This document shows, piece by piece, positions 46,529-58,515 of a DNA stretch of 64,000 nucleotides. The position numbers and the translations under genes were made by a program. The stretch's first letter is position 1; each line of letters opens with the position of its first letter. The DNA is taken from NCBI GenBank assembly GCA_006384855.1, contig VCJN01003237.1, positions 1 through 64,000 of the forward strand, read 5' to 3'. This stretch comes from Tetraselmis striata. Lineage: Eukaryota > Chlorophyta > Chlorodendrophyceae > Chlorodendrales > Chlorodendraceae. A model generated the notes under the pieces. The model saw nothing but the letters and a program-made list of their open reading frames with translations, was not told the DNA's origin and did no database searches.

Positions 46529-49500
46529 TTTTTTCCCCGCCCCCGGGACAGGAATGGCACCAGTGAAACCCTTGCAGCGTCTCTACGACGGCCGTTTAGG
46601 CAGCAATCCAGTTACGGAAAGCCCTGGGTAGGCGACGCTCCGTTATAGTCATCAAGCAAATTGCCGAAGCATTCTGCAAGACTAATTGGAGGCCAGTGAC
46701 GGAATTTCCAACACTGTTGGATCACCGTCTAAAACACTGCCATCAAAATACCCGGCACTGACCACGAAAGGTCCGCCCTACCCGTTTGGGCGTCGGCCCA
46801 TTCGAGCAATGCGAGTTGGGGCAAGCCCCAACCCGCGGAGCAAAGCATTTCGGGAGTGCGATACATGTGCAACAAAAAAGGCAATGTGAGGGAGGGCCCG
46901 ACGCCGTAGCTGGAAAAATTTCCCATTCCCAGTAAAATCCAGGGCGCCGTGAAGGGAGGGGGGGACCCCGCCCAAAATAAAGGCAGTTAAGGCCTCAGGT
47001 GTTGACGCAATAACCTGACTACTAATAAAATCCCTGAACTCCGGAACTAACAACCCAAAATTATGACGGTGATACCCCCACCGCGGGCACTCCACCAACA
47101 TATGTTCGATAGTCTCAGATTCACCTCCGCCACATGCAGGGCAGTGTTCAAGGAAACGCTCAGGCATGGCATGAATCCGGGCCAATCGGCGGGCAGTGGG
47201 AAATACTCGGGTGCGTAATTGTATCATAATGTGCAACCCGGCCACAACCCCGCGGGGACACCCACACCGTACTGTGGCAACGGGTTTGACGCATAGGACG
47301 CCTTGACATATATACCCCAGGTGTTATTGCGTGCTAGCGATGCCGACGATTCGTAACGCGCCCACACCGATGCCTTTACTAATTTAGCGGCATCGCGCGC
47401 GGCTAGTGACCTCCACTCAAGTGGAAGGTGCGCCCCCTCAGCTAGCCCTACGTTCGCCCTAGCTAGTCGATCTAACCACCGCACAGTCCCCGACGTCCTC
47501 GTGTTAGGGCGCGCCCGACTTGGCTGATCTACTAAATGGGTTATACATGTATTCAAGTCGGATGCTTTAAGGAACGCCCGAGCCCGTTCCGCAGCGGCCG
47601 TAGCCTCTATGGGCGCAATATCCAATTCCCGCATCATCGGTGCAGTGGCCACCCCATGGGAGTTTTTATCTACCCCAATTAGGCACCGCAAGCACTGATT
47701 GAGTACGGTTTGTAATTATTTGCGCCGCTAGTTCTATCCATGTCCCATACTTCACATCCATAAGTTAAAACCGGCAGTACACAGGTTTTAAAAACCGACA
47801 CACGCACATTAATAGGGATTATGTCCCGTCCACCGACTAATACCGAATCGAGCGCCTCAATAGCGCGTCTACCCTTCTTAACCCGGTCGTCTACTAAGCG
47901 TTGCATACCTAAATCCGACTTAATGACCGTACCCAAGTACCTATATTCATTTACAACCGGTACCCGTTCCCCCCCCCCAAGCTGCCATCGGGCAGCTTGT
48001 TTGCGTAACGCGGTCTCGTCGGAATATCGGCCTAATGCCATCACCCCACACTTAAGTACCCCAAACCCCATAAAATGGTCCTCCGCCCACTGCGAGAAGT
48101 GGGCGAACATGGCATGCAGGTTATCGAACGAGCATGTGATACCAACAGCGTCGTCCGCGTATAACTGACCTGGCACCCTTAGTGGTTGCCTTGCCGCTAA
48201 TGTACCGGTGCACCCTGGTACATCACACCCTAGCTAGATGTTCTACCCCATCGAATAAATCGTTAATAAATATGTTAAATAGGATGGGGGAAGCGGGGCA
48301 TCCCTGTCGGAGCCCACGCTCTATGGGTATGGGGTCTGATAGTGTTCCCGGGGCCACCCCTGTCTTGACCCGTACCATACTATCCCTGTATAAAGTTTTA
48401 ATGAAGGTAAGCATATGACCCGTAACTCCTATGGCTTGTAGTTTAAGGAACAAAAGCTCATGAGGTACGGTGTCATATGCCTTCCTAAAGTCAATAAATC
48501 CCGCGTACGTGGGTAGACCTGCCGCTTGGCGACGAGCCGCGATATCGAACAAGCTGGCGACTTGCATGGGGCCCTCCTCATTCCGCATAAACCCCGCTTG
48601 CCAACGGCGGATTATCCCTTTAGCTTGGCAGACGTCTTGCAAGCGTTGGGAAATGATGGTCATAAGGAGTTTCATAGCGGCACCCATAATCGAAATACCC
48701 CTATAATTGTTCATAACGGTCGCGTCGCCTTTCTTGGGCACCGATACTATGGCCGAGCTACGCCACTGCTGGGGGATATAGTTCTTAGTCCATATCCCGT
48801 TAATTAAGGCCAGCAATGCCTTGCCAAAATGGCTATTTGGGGCGTATATCGCCAATTTTAAAGCCTTTGCAGTGATCCCATCCTGCCCCTGGGCCTTATT
48901 ATTTTTCAAACGCCTAAGGGCCTTGACTATTTCCTCCCAAGTTATATGCCCATTAATCCCGTTAAGTGCGGGGGCAATGGGTGGCGATGTACCGTGGCGG
49001 TGTTCCCACGCCGCACGGTATATCGCAACCCGTTGTGCTAGGGGGTGGGGGTCACGCAGCAGCTCCCGATAGTGCCGCGCCCAGCACGCATTGATTTCGC
49101 CCTGCTCGGTATGAAGTACCCCCGATACCGGATCGCGTACTGGCTGGTCGTTCGCGCCCTCGAATGAACCCTGCCCCTTACGGAGAGAGCGCGCCCACTT
49201 CCAGAACTCCCGTCTCCCACCACCCTTCTTAAAATCCTGAACCGCTTTTAGCACGGCCCGCTCCCTCTGGCGGCGGCGGTTATTACGTACTAGTGTCCGG
49301 ACCCTATGCCGTGCAGCAGCATAATGTGCTAGAGCGGCATCCCGAGGGCCCCTAGTCCCCCGGCACGCCATAAAGGCCATGCGCCGACGATTAATCGCAC
49401 CCAGGATAGACCGTTGCAGCGGCGGCCCTAGGCCACGACGCCTGGACTTGGTAACATCCCCTACCCCACGCGCCGCCGACCATATTGCCTGGATAAAGTG

Positions 49501-50845
49501 GTCGGCGCCGGTGTCTAGGGATCCCCCCCCTCCCGAGGGCCCGCCGTCTACAGGTGGGTCATCTAGAGGGGTGAGCACCGCGAACGGATTAGCGGTGACA
49601 AAATCGTGGAACGGCTTGGGCCATTCAGAGGGAGAGTCACCGTGGGCCGGTTTGGGAATGGACCTTGCAGACAGGCGTTCATGCATGGGAGGTGGACATG
49701 CATCCTCACGGATGGCGCCCATGGCATGGGGAAAGAAGACAGGACAGGGAAGTGATCGGAGGTGTCCCAAGAGTAGTCCACCCATGCCGAGGGCGAGAGA
49801 GGGGGGGGGAGGGCCCATGGTGGGAGGCCATGCGATGAAATGGTCGAGAACGCGGCAGCTGCCCCTCCGACAAGTAGCCCTTTCGCGCGCCGATGCATCC
49901 CGCGGCCACATGGGCTTACCGCCGGGAAGGCACCGCCAACGCCTGAGTAAAGCCGTCAACTCCCTTTCATCCATGTTCCAATCCCCCCCCCACCACGATC
50001 AGATCCCTCGGATAACTCGTACGAAGCCGCGCCAACTCTTCGCGCAGGCGGTCCCGATACGGTTCCCCTTGTGAGCCGGTGGGCAAGTAGGCCGAGATAA
50101 ATATAGTGGCCGCGGAGTCACTGCAACCTCCCCCCACCCGGACACAGGTCCAACATGGGTGGGGCGCGCCGACTGCCCGCGCCCGGTACGGCGACCGGAC
50201 TAACACACAACACCCACGTTCCGATGCAACGCGGTCCCCGAACGAATAGTAGTCAGAGTACCCATTAAAACGCACTCGCATATCGGTCGCCCTAACCGTA
50301 GTCTCCTGAACGAGCAGAACATCTACAGATCGCTCGATCATCAGCGCGCCAACATCCTCCACCTTAGAAGACAACCCATTCACGTTAAGCGTCGCAACGC
50401 ACAGGTGGGCGGGCATGGGAGGGAAGGGAAAGGGCAAGGGGTGGGAGGGAGGGAGAGGGCGGGCGGCGTGGCGATCCCAGTGCGAGCGGTGTTCCCGCAA
50501 GTACCACCCCCACCGGCCCGCAAAACGTTGTAAACGCTCGCGGACATGCGCACCCTGCCCTTGGGTATAATACACATCAAAGCGCACTAGCCCATCCCGC
50601 TGCAACACACGATCGATCTTCGGAATGGCCGAGGGCCGGCCATTAAACGCCCGATCGACGCGGCTCCAAAAGGCGGGTAGTGGCGACGGGTCCCCCCAAC
50701 AACACACACGACGCAGGGACGCCCCAGCGCCCTCAGCCAGATGCCCAACCGTCCAAGGGCGAACCCCCGTCACTATGACGGCTACACCCGGTGGCGCGCG
50801 GTTGCCCATATCGGGGCCAACCCTACCGGAGGTCCGGAGCTACGG
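46529..50845 (-). mobile_element. L1-like LINE copy, 5' truncated, with 13-bp target-site duplication
   Basis: The 13-mer TTATTCATTCCTT flanks the copy at 46516-46528 and 50846-50858. On the element's own strand an A-tract follows its 3' end (forward T run at 46527-46534), as expected for target-primed reverse transcription. From 5' to 3' (right to left) it carries the end of an ORF1-like or linker region, an APE endonuclease, a reverse transcriptase and the Cys-rich C-terminus. Intact flanking repeats suggest a fairly recent insertion, yet the ORF is broken at several points. Confidence 0.85.
46778..50809 (-). pseudogene. LINE ORF2 (APE endonuclease, reverse transcriptase, zinc knuckle), frameshifted
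   Basis: Domains in order: endonuclease start LCVATLNVNGLSSKVEDVGA (about 50390) with VLLVQETTVR; reverse transcriptase NNYRGISIMGAAMKLLMTII, FIDFRKAYDTVPHE, GLRQGCPASPILFNIFINDL and LYADDAVGI (about 48160); then VLPVLTYGCEVWDMD; then CPACGGGESETIEHMLVECP. Four breaks are visible: nine Gs instead of eight at 49983-49991 within the endonuclease GDWN motif; CTAGCTAG at 48230-48237, a 4-bp duplication between RT motifs B and C; a lost A near 47715; and a lost G near 47255. APE-type LINEs nick DNA and reverse transcribe in place; this copy cannot make the whole enzyme. Confidence 0.82.
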
Positions 50846-51057
50846 TTATTCATTCCTTATTCGCGAGCGACTACCGGCCTTGCGATTTACCCTTACGGTG
50901 ATCGTACGTCCGCGATGAATAAATATCATATCACGCGACGAATAAGGCAATGAGGCAATAAGCAATAAGCGGCGTAGCACCAGTACGGGTACTACCCTGG
51001 TACACAACGGGGGCGGTCACTTGCGTATCGCGAGTCACGGGGGGCTCGCGGACCCTA

Positions 51058-51831
51058 AGGGTCGAAGGATAGAAGACGCTAGCGTAACGCGTGACGCAGC
51101 AAATACTGCGATATGATTGGCTCCGAAGTTTACGCTCTCAGCTAAATCGATCACCCAATATACCTGAGAGGATAGAAGACGCTCGTGCGACTCCCTGTCA
51201 CGCGTCACGCGGGCCGGGGGTTCCGTGCTACCGCGACCCGGTCAACAGCGGCATTGCGAGCCGAATCCACCCCCGATTGGCCACTGCCCACTGCCACCTG
51301 ACTCACCCCCGCCGCCGCTACCCGTTACCCGCTGATACAGGGTAGTCACTATGTCCTCTTGTGGCACAGGGGATGGTAGTTCCGCACGCGCGTAGCGGCA
51401 CCAACGGCTGTCGGCCGAGAAGGGTGCCCGCGCCTCCGGTTCCCTAGACGCTGATCCTCGCCCCCTGTCCTCTCAGTTCACCGCCGCCTAGACGCAGCAT
51501 ACGACCCGGCAAAACCGGGGGCGCGCGGCGAGGGTACTACGGGTGGGGTCATACTGCCCGATCATGGCGGCGGTGGCTGTGGATCTTGCGCATTGTGCGA
51601 CGCAAAGCCGCGCCGCGGGGTCATACAGGCGTTACGCGTAACGTTTTTTTTGGGACTTTTTCCATTTCGAATTTTGCCCAAAAAAGTATCCGTTACGGTT
51701 TGTGACGAGTATTCCGGAATACTCGTCACGCCGGGAAGTGACGCTCCGGTGACGCCTCGATCGACGTGGCACGTTCTGGTGCGAGTATTTAGCGTTACGC
51801 GTTACGCAAGCGTCTTCTATCCTTCGACCCT
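51058..51831. mobile_element. MITE of 774 bp with about 40-bp TIRs
   Basis: The ends read AGGGTCGAAGGATAGAAGAC and its reverse complement; inverted similarity continues for about 40 bp with two mismatches (GCGTAACGCG inside). There is no ORF with a recognisable domain. A third partial GGATAGAAGACGCT lies at 51169. No clear target-site duplication is visible. Confidence 0.7.
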
Positions 51832-51904
51832 AATAGTCGCTATCGTGAAATATGAGTACCAGTACGAGCACGGTATTCGGTATATCCGCCTCGTAGTGCT
51901 TGTG

Positions 51905-52364
51905 TGAATTACAAAAAGGGCAGTTCCCTCTAGAACTGCTGGTACTGGCTGGTGTCAATTACAAAAGGGGCAGTTCCCCAAATTAGAAAATCAACGCAGC
52001 AAGCCGCGCGCCTAAAAGCGTCCCGCATCCCGCATAAGGCGGGATGGATGAGTGATGCGCACACGGCTCAGAGTCCGGGCCACGCGTGCACGTGTGGGTG
52101 ATCCTCGTGTGGGTGATCCTCGGACGTGTGGGTGATCCTCGGACGTGCTGTGCAGCTTCAGCAACGGGATGGCAGATGGCCTCGTACTGGTGTGAATTAC
52201 AAAAAGGGCAGTTCCCCGGAATTAGAAAAACAACACAGCAAGCCGCCTAAAAGCGGCCCGCATCCCGCATAAGGCGGGATGGATGAGTGATGCGCACGCG
52301 GTTCAGAGTCCGGGCCACGCGTGCACGTGTGTGTGTGGGTGATCCTCGGACGTGATGTGCAGCT
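51905..52364 (-). repeat. Reiterated 3' ends of the REL-type retroelement
   Basis: The motif GTGTGAATTACAAAAAGGGC followed by AGTTCCCC occurs at about 51903, 51952 (variant) and 52190. After two of these the 3' tail (AAGCCGC...GCCCGCATCCCGCATAAGGC) follows. A short GTGGGTGATCCTCGGACGTG unit is also repeated near 52096-52145. The array looks like nested or tandem insertions of 3' ends; a related motif recurs at 54394. Confidence 0.75.
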
Positions 52365-54372
52365 TCAGCAACGGGATGGCAGACGAATCTGCGCCGTCTG
52401 ATGAGGCAGCGAGCGCGCTCTCGAGCGGCCACCAAGCTCATGACCCCGAGGAAGTCTCTTGCGAGCAAGACCTCCTAGTGAGCCCGGGTGATGCACCGAG
52501 TGCCCCGCGACGAGAGGGCACCCCGATCCGCAGCCAAGCATGCGATACTACGCACTGTGCGGTAGGTGCACCCCCTTGCTCACCTCACCCATTGTGCCGA
52601 AGACCATGCCCGTGTACTCCGACATATCCAGGATGTCTCGAAGAGGACCCTTCTATCCGGGCTCCGTGTCGTGCCACGCCGCATCCCGCGCAGCCAACCC
52701 CCGTTGTATGTCGCCCAACAGGGAGCGCTCAAACCGATCCACAGCCGTGGCCCGGGGCACCGCAGTGTACTTGACCCCGTACTGCATAGTCTTGAACTCC
52801 AGCAGCGTGGACTTCAAGCTCCGGGGATCATAACTCCCGGTCACGACGTTGAACGCCGGAAGGGAGAGCTCTGCGTCCGGCACTAGGTCCTTGAGTTCAT
52901 CCCTGGGTACGGTGTTGCCGAGAGGCACTGCCTGCTGGAACAAGTCATCTACCTCCCGCCGTACCGCGATACCTAGGTCGTGGACCAGTGATCGCGGAAG
53001 GCATATGCGATAGCGTCGTGATGTACACGCCAGTGAGCGTCTCCATGCGCCGGGAGGTTCATGAGCGCGTCGCCGTACATGTCAACAATGACGGGGTTGT
53101 GCTCCGTCGAGGGCAGAATGATCTGGCTCCCAACCACCGGGGCCAAGCACGGGCTAGGCAGAAGGAAGTACCCGGCAGCGACCCCCCGCAGCTCATGCGG
53201 AGTCATGGCTGTCCGCGCGGTGGGGATGGCCACTGTCCACATGCCTGACGCCGCGTCGAGCTGGTTGAACAAGATCCGCTGCCTACATGTGGCGGGGAGA
53301 GCGCACACCTCATTTCGAAGCCGAGAGTTGTTGGCCTGGTCTAGAAATGCCGTCAGCTCCTTTTGCGAGCCCGACGCAGCCTCCACTTCCCGCTCCATCT
53401 GGCGCGCATCTGCGTCGCCGAGATGGCCAGCAGTAGCCGCTTGGAGGCGGCCCCATGCCTCGCGCATCTCCGCGACGTAGCTGTCCGACCCATGAGCATC
53501 GTTGAGGAAGTAGTCATACTGGCGGGCGGAAGAAGTTGCGTTGAAGCTGCCTCGGCCAAGTACGGACCCGAGCTGTGGGTCGAAGAAACCAGGGGTGGGG
53601 GTGTTGGTGCCGGAGTTTCTAGTTAGGAACCTTAGGAGGCAGGATGGCATTCATGCAGCCGATGAAGGCGGCATCACGAACGGTAGCCATGCGGCGGATG
53701 CCATCTCCCTTCAACCGAGTGGGGAGGTGAAGCCTGCTGCGCGCCCTGGCCACTGCATCCTCGCTCAGAGTAGCCACCTCCGCTGCCATGCATGGGGTCG
53801 GGGTCGTGCAAAAGCTCCGCCAAGAAATCGGTGACCACCGGATTGGTGTCGGTGCCGTACGTGGAGGGATCAAAAGAGACCCCTAGCACCCGTTCGACCG
53901 CCGCGAGGATGGTGGTATCCACCGCCTCCGCAAAGGCCTCCACCTCGGACGGAAGACAATTGCGGAGCCAATACCCCGCCTTGTGTTGCATGCAATGCTT
54001 GAGCAGGGCCCATGCGTGGTGATGCAAGGCGTGGGTGTACCGACGGCTGGGCTTGGCAGACAGAAGCTTGTTCAAGCCAGCGCCCACCTCCTCTTGTAGC
54101 TCCTCCGCCTTGCCGCGCATGTACGCTTGCACAAATATATATACTCTGGCGATCCGAGCGGCACGTTGAGTGATGCCGTGATGGCCATCTAGCTCGGGCC
54201 ACTCGATGTCGGCCGGAGCCTCACGCCGCGCGGCCTCCATGTCTGCGCTGTACGCCTGCATCTTGTCGAAGCGCACGTCAAGCCCCACGGACGCCTTGAT
54301 GGACGTGCGGAAGGCGTGAAGAGCCGGCCAAACGTGCTTTGGAAGGCCCACCAAAAATCCATCGTCGGCGTT
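52225..54372 (-). pseudogene. REL-type retroelement ORF remnant, RT motif C to C-terminal region, frameshifted
   Basis: Read right to left: NADDGFLVGLPKHVWPALHA (motif C, 54361-54372), a thumb-like region (HALHHHAWALLKHCMQHKAG, AVDTTILAAVERVLGV), LHLPTRLKGDGIRRMATVRD, then SGMWTVAIPTARTAMTPHEL and HWRVHHDAIAYAFRDHW, which in this family precede the nuclease domain. It then jumps to FKTMQYGVKYTAVPRATAVD and RCLIRRRRFVCHPVAEAAHH. Frames change near 53.79, 53.65, 52.95 and 52.65 kb, so it is dead. It begins abruptly at motif C. Relation to the copy at 23.3-24.1 kb is clear from shared sequence on both sides of that copy's deletion. Confidence 0.65.
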
Positions 54373-54891
54373 GAAGTATCGTACCCGTACTGGTACCGGT
54401 GTGAATTATAAAAAGGCCAGTGCCAGTAAAAATCCAGCACTATACCGCTAAATCCACCGGTACCGGTACTCGCGATTACAGCACCCGCCGGTACCAACAA
54501 AAGAGTGATATACAGTAGTCGCTATTCTGCTGGTACCCGTACTGAGGAATTACTACACTTCATGCCCACGTTGTGCTCGCTGATGCGGCGGCAGAGCACG
54601 CGCGCGCGATGATGGCGAGATGCTGATACGCAGATGAGGAAACGGTTATTAGAGTGAGTCGTCGGTCAGTTCTTCACACCTACCATCATCTTCCACAGCG
54701 CTGGCTGCGCTTGGCTGGTGGTGGAGGCAACCGTAGACGGGCCGCTCTGCCTGGGACTTGCTACCCGGAGGCACTTCTGTCGTAGAAGGTGTGGTTGTGT
54801 GCGCGTCGTTCTGCGGTGCCGGCTGTGCTTCGTCGTGCCCCCTTTAGTGGTGTTCGTTAGTCCGCGAATTTGTAGAAGTCGCGGGTGCGCG

Positions 54892-57800
54892 ATGGCGGGC
54901 TCGAGCAGCGCCACGCCAGCTTCACCCAAGCCGCTGGTGAACAAGCCCTCCGACAACAGGGGATCCGCAACATCCTTTCAGGGCGCCCCGAGCAATGTCT
55001 CTGTTGGATCGGTGGGTGCACGACCCGCCCTGCTCTGCCACCCTTCACCGTCTTGACCACACATTCTCTGTGTCGTCGCGAGCAGGCCATGTGAGCTGGC
55101 ATAGAGTGAATACTGCGTAAAGTACTGGCGAGACGGGGCGTCTTGGGGCCCTGTCATCGCGGCACTGTCCTCGGCATGCTGAGGAACTGGGCTGGGTTGT
55201 GAGGGGGGGGGGGGGGGGGTCTTCGGGCCAACAGCATCCCCTTCTCGTGACTGCAGCCCTCCTGTGATACTTCAGGGAGGGCAACAGGGGGGCATAAATG
55301 GCACTGGTCTGGGTGTCTTTATTGAGACCCAGAAATAGTAGTAGTGTAGGCGGATAGAGGTAGTAAAACCGCGACCCCGACGTCACGAACAACGAGCATT
55401 CATATTGCTCACCCGGTACCACATCACCGCTCTGTTGTCCTCATAGCATACCGCGCACTACTCCGCACGACCGCTGCTGCCGTAAAAGAAACACCGCGCA
55501 GGACGAGCTCGCTGACCGGCCAACGGCCGCCGCCACCTCGTGCCGATTCGCAGGCCGCCAACCCCAGCTTCGGGCAGTATGCTACGGCGGGCTCCTCGCC
55601 AATGGCGGGCTCGCCGAGCAGGGCGATGTCGAAGGACTCTGTACAGGACGCCATCAAGGCGGACTTCGGTATGTCCCTGGGCGCGGCGCGGAAGTTCAAA
55701 GACTCATTCGCTCGCCGGGGAGGCGGCGACGCCGTGGACCACTGCTTCTACAAACTGAGCGTATCGCAGCACCGCCGTCGTGGCTACAAGGAGCTCTTCT
55801 GGTTCCTGGTGCGTGCGCGCTATGGATTTCACATCCCGCCGCCCGCGCCGGTCGTCCGCCTGCTAAGACTCCTAAGATTAGTCGCTACTACAGGTACTCG
55901 TACTACATCGTCAGCGTAGTGCGATATCGTGTGGCACGCGCCCGGGATATAAGTCAACTGAGGCACTTGCTCGCTCACCCGCGGTGGACAGGTGTTTCTT
56001 GTGCTGTACTTCGCAATGTTGTTCCTCCAGCGGCAGTCTGCGCTGGGCTTTGAGGTTTACACTTCGCTCAGCGGGGTGGTTCCTGAAGGTGCGTCCCCGA
56101 AACTCTCCGCCGTCTCGCCTCGGGCAGTTTCCCTTGCTGTTCGGAAATTATCCCACTCCTGAAATTCCTTTCCCGTCGTTACCCAATCGGCACCCCTCCA
56201 CTCTTCACTGAAACGGAGCGGTGTCTCGAACCGCAGGTAACACGCTGCAGGGTACCGCCGAGATCGAGGCGTGGGTTTCGGCGCAAGTTTCCAGCGTGTG
56301 GGTCGACCCGGAGTGCGGCGACGGCGTGTGTGTCGATCCTTGGGAGTTTCCCGAGTACGGCCGCTTTGGCTGCCGTGCTGACTGCGGTCGCCTCGTCGAC
56401 GAACGCAACGTGACGGAGCTGCAGTTTGACTTCTACTCCAACTTCACGCATCCTGGCATTCCCTCCACGGTGTGACCCTGCCCCCGGTTCGCCCTGCCTC
56501 CTCGCGATAGTGAGTCACTACTTCCATCGATAAGTGCTTTATTTTGATACCCCTCGAATAAACCCACTGAACAAAGGGAGGAGCCCTGAATCTTAACTAT
56601 CGGCGTAATGTGACTGTATTGTTTCCCGCCGCTGAGGCACACGCGATGGACGCCGCTGCTGCTGTCGCGCTGCTCATCCTCCTCGTGCAGGAGCTGCTGA
56701 GCCAGGCGAGCTGGAACATCTGCCCCCGATCTCGTGTGCCTCACGGATTGGACTGCTACTTCCCCGAGTTTCAGAGTTTCCCAGAGACCGTCGGCTCCAG
56801 CCAAGTGGTACGTGTCTCTCAGCCGCTTCCGCCATGTCGCCTGTTCGTGGCCCCAGATGGTCGTAGCCACATGTCCATGTGCTGCTGAGTTTGGCCGTTT
56901 TTACGATTTGGTGGCTCGTGCCAACTTGCAGTTGCTGGGCGACATCCCAGACGGTGAGTGGCAAGTTGTTGTTCGTGGCGATGTGTTTGAGAAAGTTTCC
57001 GGTGCTATCCGCGCCCGAAAAGAGCTCGAGCTGGCAGCGGTCATGCGCAAGGTGAGACGGCATCTACTCCCTAACTTGTGACATCTGTCTGTTAATTGCG
57101 ATCTCGCTCGTGCATGTGTTGTTGTTGGGTTCGCTTCTATGGACCGGATTGACCGCCTTTGTCTATAGGTTTGAGATGATACACAGAATATGTTTTGATA
57201 GATTAGCGCAATAAAATTGACATTGGCTAGTCCTGCCTGCGGGGGGGATTCCAACATGTCTGACAGGCTGCGGGCTTGTGCGCAGATGGAGCTGGCGGCC
57301 TCCATGGCGCGCGCCATGCGCGTCGTAATGCAGCAGCAGCTGTTGGATGCTGCTGCGCTGGCGCAGCAAGACAACCGTGCTTTTGTGCAGACCTATTGGA
57401 GGGACAGTTACGAGCAGCTTCTTGAATCTCTGCGAATAGCGAACAACACCCGACGCGTCAGCCTCGAGGACATTCGGCTTGATGTTGCTGCGGCCGAGGC
57501 GGTGAGTGTTATTTTGCGTCTGAAGCAGTGATGCTACATGAAATTGCAGTGAAGTGCTCACCAAGCTGTTCATCTATGCTCAACGCGCGCGCGCAGTCTT
57601 GCCCAGTGTCCTCATACGCTGATTACCTATTTGTTATTTTTAATCTATGCAGGACCTTGAGAAGTTGAACAGTGATCTCCAGTTTGCAGAGAGATCGGCG
57701 GACTGCTCTGGCATCAACAGCCTGCTGCTCAACACTGGTCTCACAAACATGTACGGGCCCCAGCAGTGGACAGTTAACAACAACCCAATGGGCGCCATTG

Positions 57801-58451
57801 TCAATGCACAAGGCACCGAAGAACAGCAGCGCTGCGCAGCAGCCAGTGAAACTGTGTGGGCGGCTCTGCTGCAGCGCAACCAGCGCGTCCGCGAAACCAT
57901 CGTCACCCGCAAGCAGACAGCCTCTAGCGTGCTGAATCAGGCAGACGAGGACGCCATCCCAGAGGCGCTCCGCAGCAACTCATTTGTGCAGCAGTTCCGT
58001 GAGCTGAGGGCGACAACTCAGGAGCAGCAGCCAGAGCTGTGGGCAGTCATCATGGAAAGCAACGGCCTCGACAGCCTCAACCCTGTCAGCGCCTCCTTCC
58101 AAGTGCTCACATACTATTACGCCAACGCGCAGAACGTGAGCCTGACAGAGGTGCAGCTGCTCGATGCGATGACCCGTTACTCGCTCGCCGACCTGGCCAC
58201 GCTGGCAGCTGCGCGCGCACAAGAGATGAGCAACTGGTCCCCACCGGTGAGCCCTTCAACCTGCACCCTGACGCCATTACTCTCTCCTTCTTCCTCTCCC
58301 TCTCCCCCTCCTTCACTCTCTGTCTCTGTCTCTCTCCCCCCCCCCCCCCCTCCCGTCTCCCTCTCCCTCTTCCTCTCTCTCTCTCTCCCTCTCCTCTCCC
58401 TCTCCCTCTTTCTATCTCTCTCTCCCTCTTCCCCCCCCCCCCCCTCTCCCT

Positions 58452-58515
<64 letters not shown>

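Noticed and set aside
51058..52360. Possible CRISPR-like array from short repeats at 51.9-52.4 kb
   Set aside because: Repeat spacing is irregular and the units match a retroelement 3' end; the window is eukaryotic.
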